Positions 63,301 to 64,000 of a stretch of DNA of 64,000 nt are shown piece by piece (position 1 is the first letter of the stretch; each line of letters opens with the position of its first letter). Location: NCBI GenBank assembly GCA_008360975.2, contig CM039184.1, forward strand, positions 69,543,056 to 69,607,055, given 5' to 3'. Source of the stretch: Lichenostomus cassidix. Taxonomy: Eukaryota > Chordata > Aves > Passeriformes > Meliphagidae. The position numbers and the translations under genes were made by a program. The notes under the pieces are model-generated. The model did no database searches, had not been told where the DNA came from, and worked only from the letters and a program-made list of their open reading frames with translations.

Positions 63301-63639
63301 CTCTCTGGGGGGCTCCCAGCCCATGTGCCCACTTCCAGTCTCCCAGAGCCTCCCCCAAGTCTGCCCAGCTCTGCTGAGGGCAGGCACAGTCCCTCCATGC
63401 CACCAGTGTGTTCTCCAGGGAGCAGGGTGCCAAAAGCCAGGAAGGGCCAGTTGGCAACCTTCATCCTTGTCTGTCCAGCTGCTGGGACACTGAGTAAGCC
63501 TTGTTCACACCAGACACACAGCACAAGCAGCCGCACGACCCAGCACAGTGCTGTGTCCTGTTGTGCTCTCTTGGGCCTAACAAGATAACCAAACATAGCT
63601 GAATTTCTTTCTATCAAATGTGGGCCTTGGCCTCATTTT
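60331..63639. other. Intergenic DNA up to the right-hand CR1
   Basis: AT-rich up to about 63180, then a GC-richer 430-bp block (63180-63610) directly beside the CR1 fragment. That block may belong to another repeat that interrupts or truncates the CR1, but I do not recognise it. No coding exon found. Confidence 0.5.
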
Positions 63640-64000
63640 CTTTTGGTGTTCCATAACCAGGTACAGAGTGATAAGGTCACCCCTGAGTCTCCTCTTTTCC
63701 AAACTAAACACCCCCAGCTCCTTCAGCTGCTCCTCATCAGACTTGTGCTCCAGACCCTTCACCAGCTTTGTTGCTCTTCTCTGTTCTTGCTCCAACACCT
63801 CAGCCTTCCTGAACTGAGGGGTCCAGAACTGGACACAGAACTCAAGGTGTGGCCTTACCAGTGCTGAGTACAGGGGGACAATCAGTGTCCCGGTCCTGCT
63901 GGCCACACTATTCCTGATCCAAGCCAGGTGCCATTGGCCTTCTGGCTCATTTTCAGCTGGCTCATGTTCAGCTGCTGTCACCAGCATCCCCAGCTCCTTT
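63640..64000 (-). mobile_element. CR1 LINE fragment with ORF2 C-terminal relic, minus strand, runs off window
   Basis: On the minus strand this encodes a degenerate CR1 reverse-transcriptase C-terminus ([11 protein letters not shown], then the [14 protein letters not shown] segment and [17 protein letters not shown]). Unlike most CR1 copies, its 3' terminus is missing: similarity stops at about 63640 without the usual ending. The element continues past 64000. Confidence 0.9.

Noticed and set aside
63577..63987. 136-codon minus-strand frame
   Set aside because: It is the degenerate C-terminus of CR1 ORF2, not a host gene.
1..64000. Search for CRISPR arrays, operons, rRNA, tRNA genes or a new multi-gene system
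   Set aside because: The sequence is vertebrate nuclear DNA with one split gene and retroelement debris; no regular spacer-repeat array or gene cluster is present.

Overview
The window looks like nuclear DNA of a bird. It carries many fragments of CR1 LINE 3' ends (with endings such as TTCCAACCT...ATTCTATG), two well-delimited retroviral LTRs, AT-rich non-coding sequence and vertebrate split genes with GT-AG introns. The LTR types would suit a songbird, but I cannot fix the order or species from this window.

One gene is certain. The first five coding exons of a class II facilitative sugar/urate transporter, best matched to SLC2A9 (GLUT9), lie on the minus strand between 19947 and 6058. The exons are 19870-19947, 16162-16260, 11720-11880, 7345-7469 and 6058-6203. 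Every junction has a consensus GT/AG site and the phases join exactly (0, 0, 2, 1, 0), giving 203 codons. These run from the start codon through about transmembrane helix 5 and the [14 protein letters not shown] signature. The remaining exons lie beyond the left edge of the window. Exon 1 sits inside a CpG island (about 19246-20440) that should hold the promoter.

Layout: 1-6057 is intron 5 with no recognisable exon. 6058-19947 is the gene, with introns of 1.1 to 4.3 kb. Intron 3 (7470-11719) holds a complete solo LTR (8502-8983) flanked by AATAC on both sides, plus two weaker LTR-like stretches. 20440-64000 is about 43.5 kb upstream of the promoter in which I find no coding exon. It contains a CpG-rich LTR (about 24349-24873), CR1 fragments on both strands that become denser toward the right end, a probable MIR-type SINE relic, microsatellites, and two stretches that could be regulatory elements.

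Functionally, the window reads as the 5' half of one urate-transporter gene, its CpG-island promoter and a long upstream intergenic region. I found no operon, CRISPR array, tRNA, rRNA or new multi-gene system. The most useful leads are the bird-specific N-terminus of the transporter, the LTRs in and near the gene, and the gene-free upstream interval.
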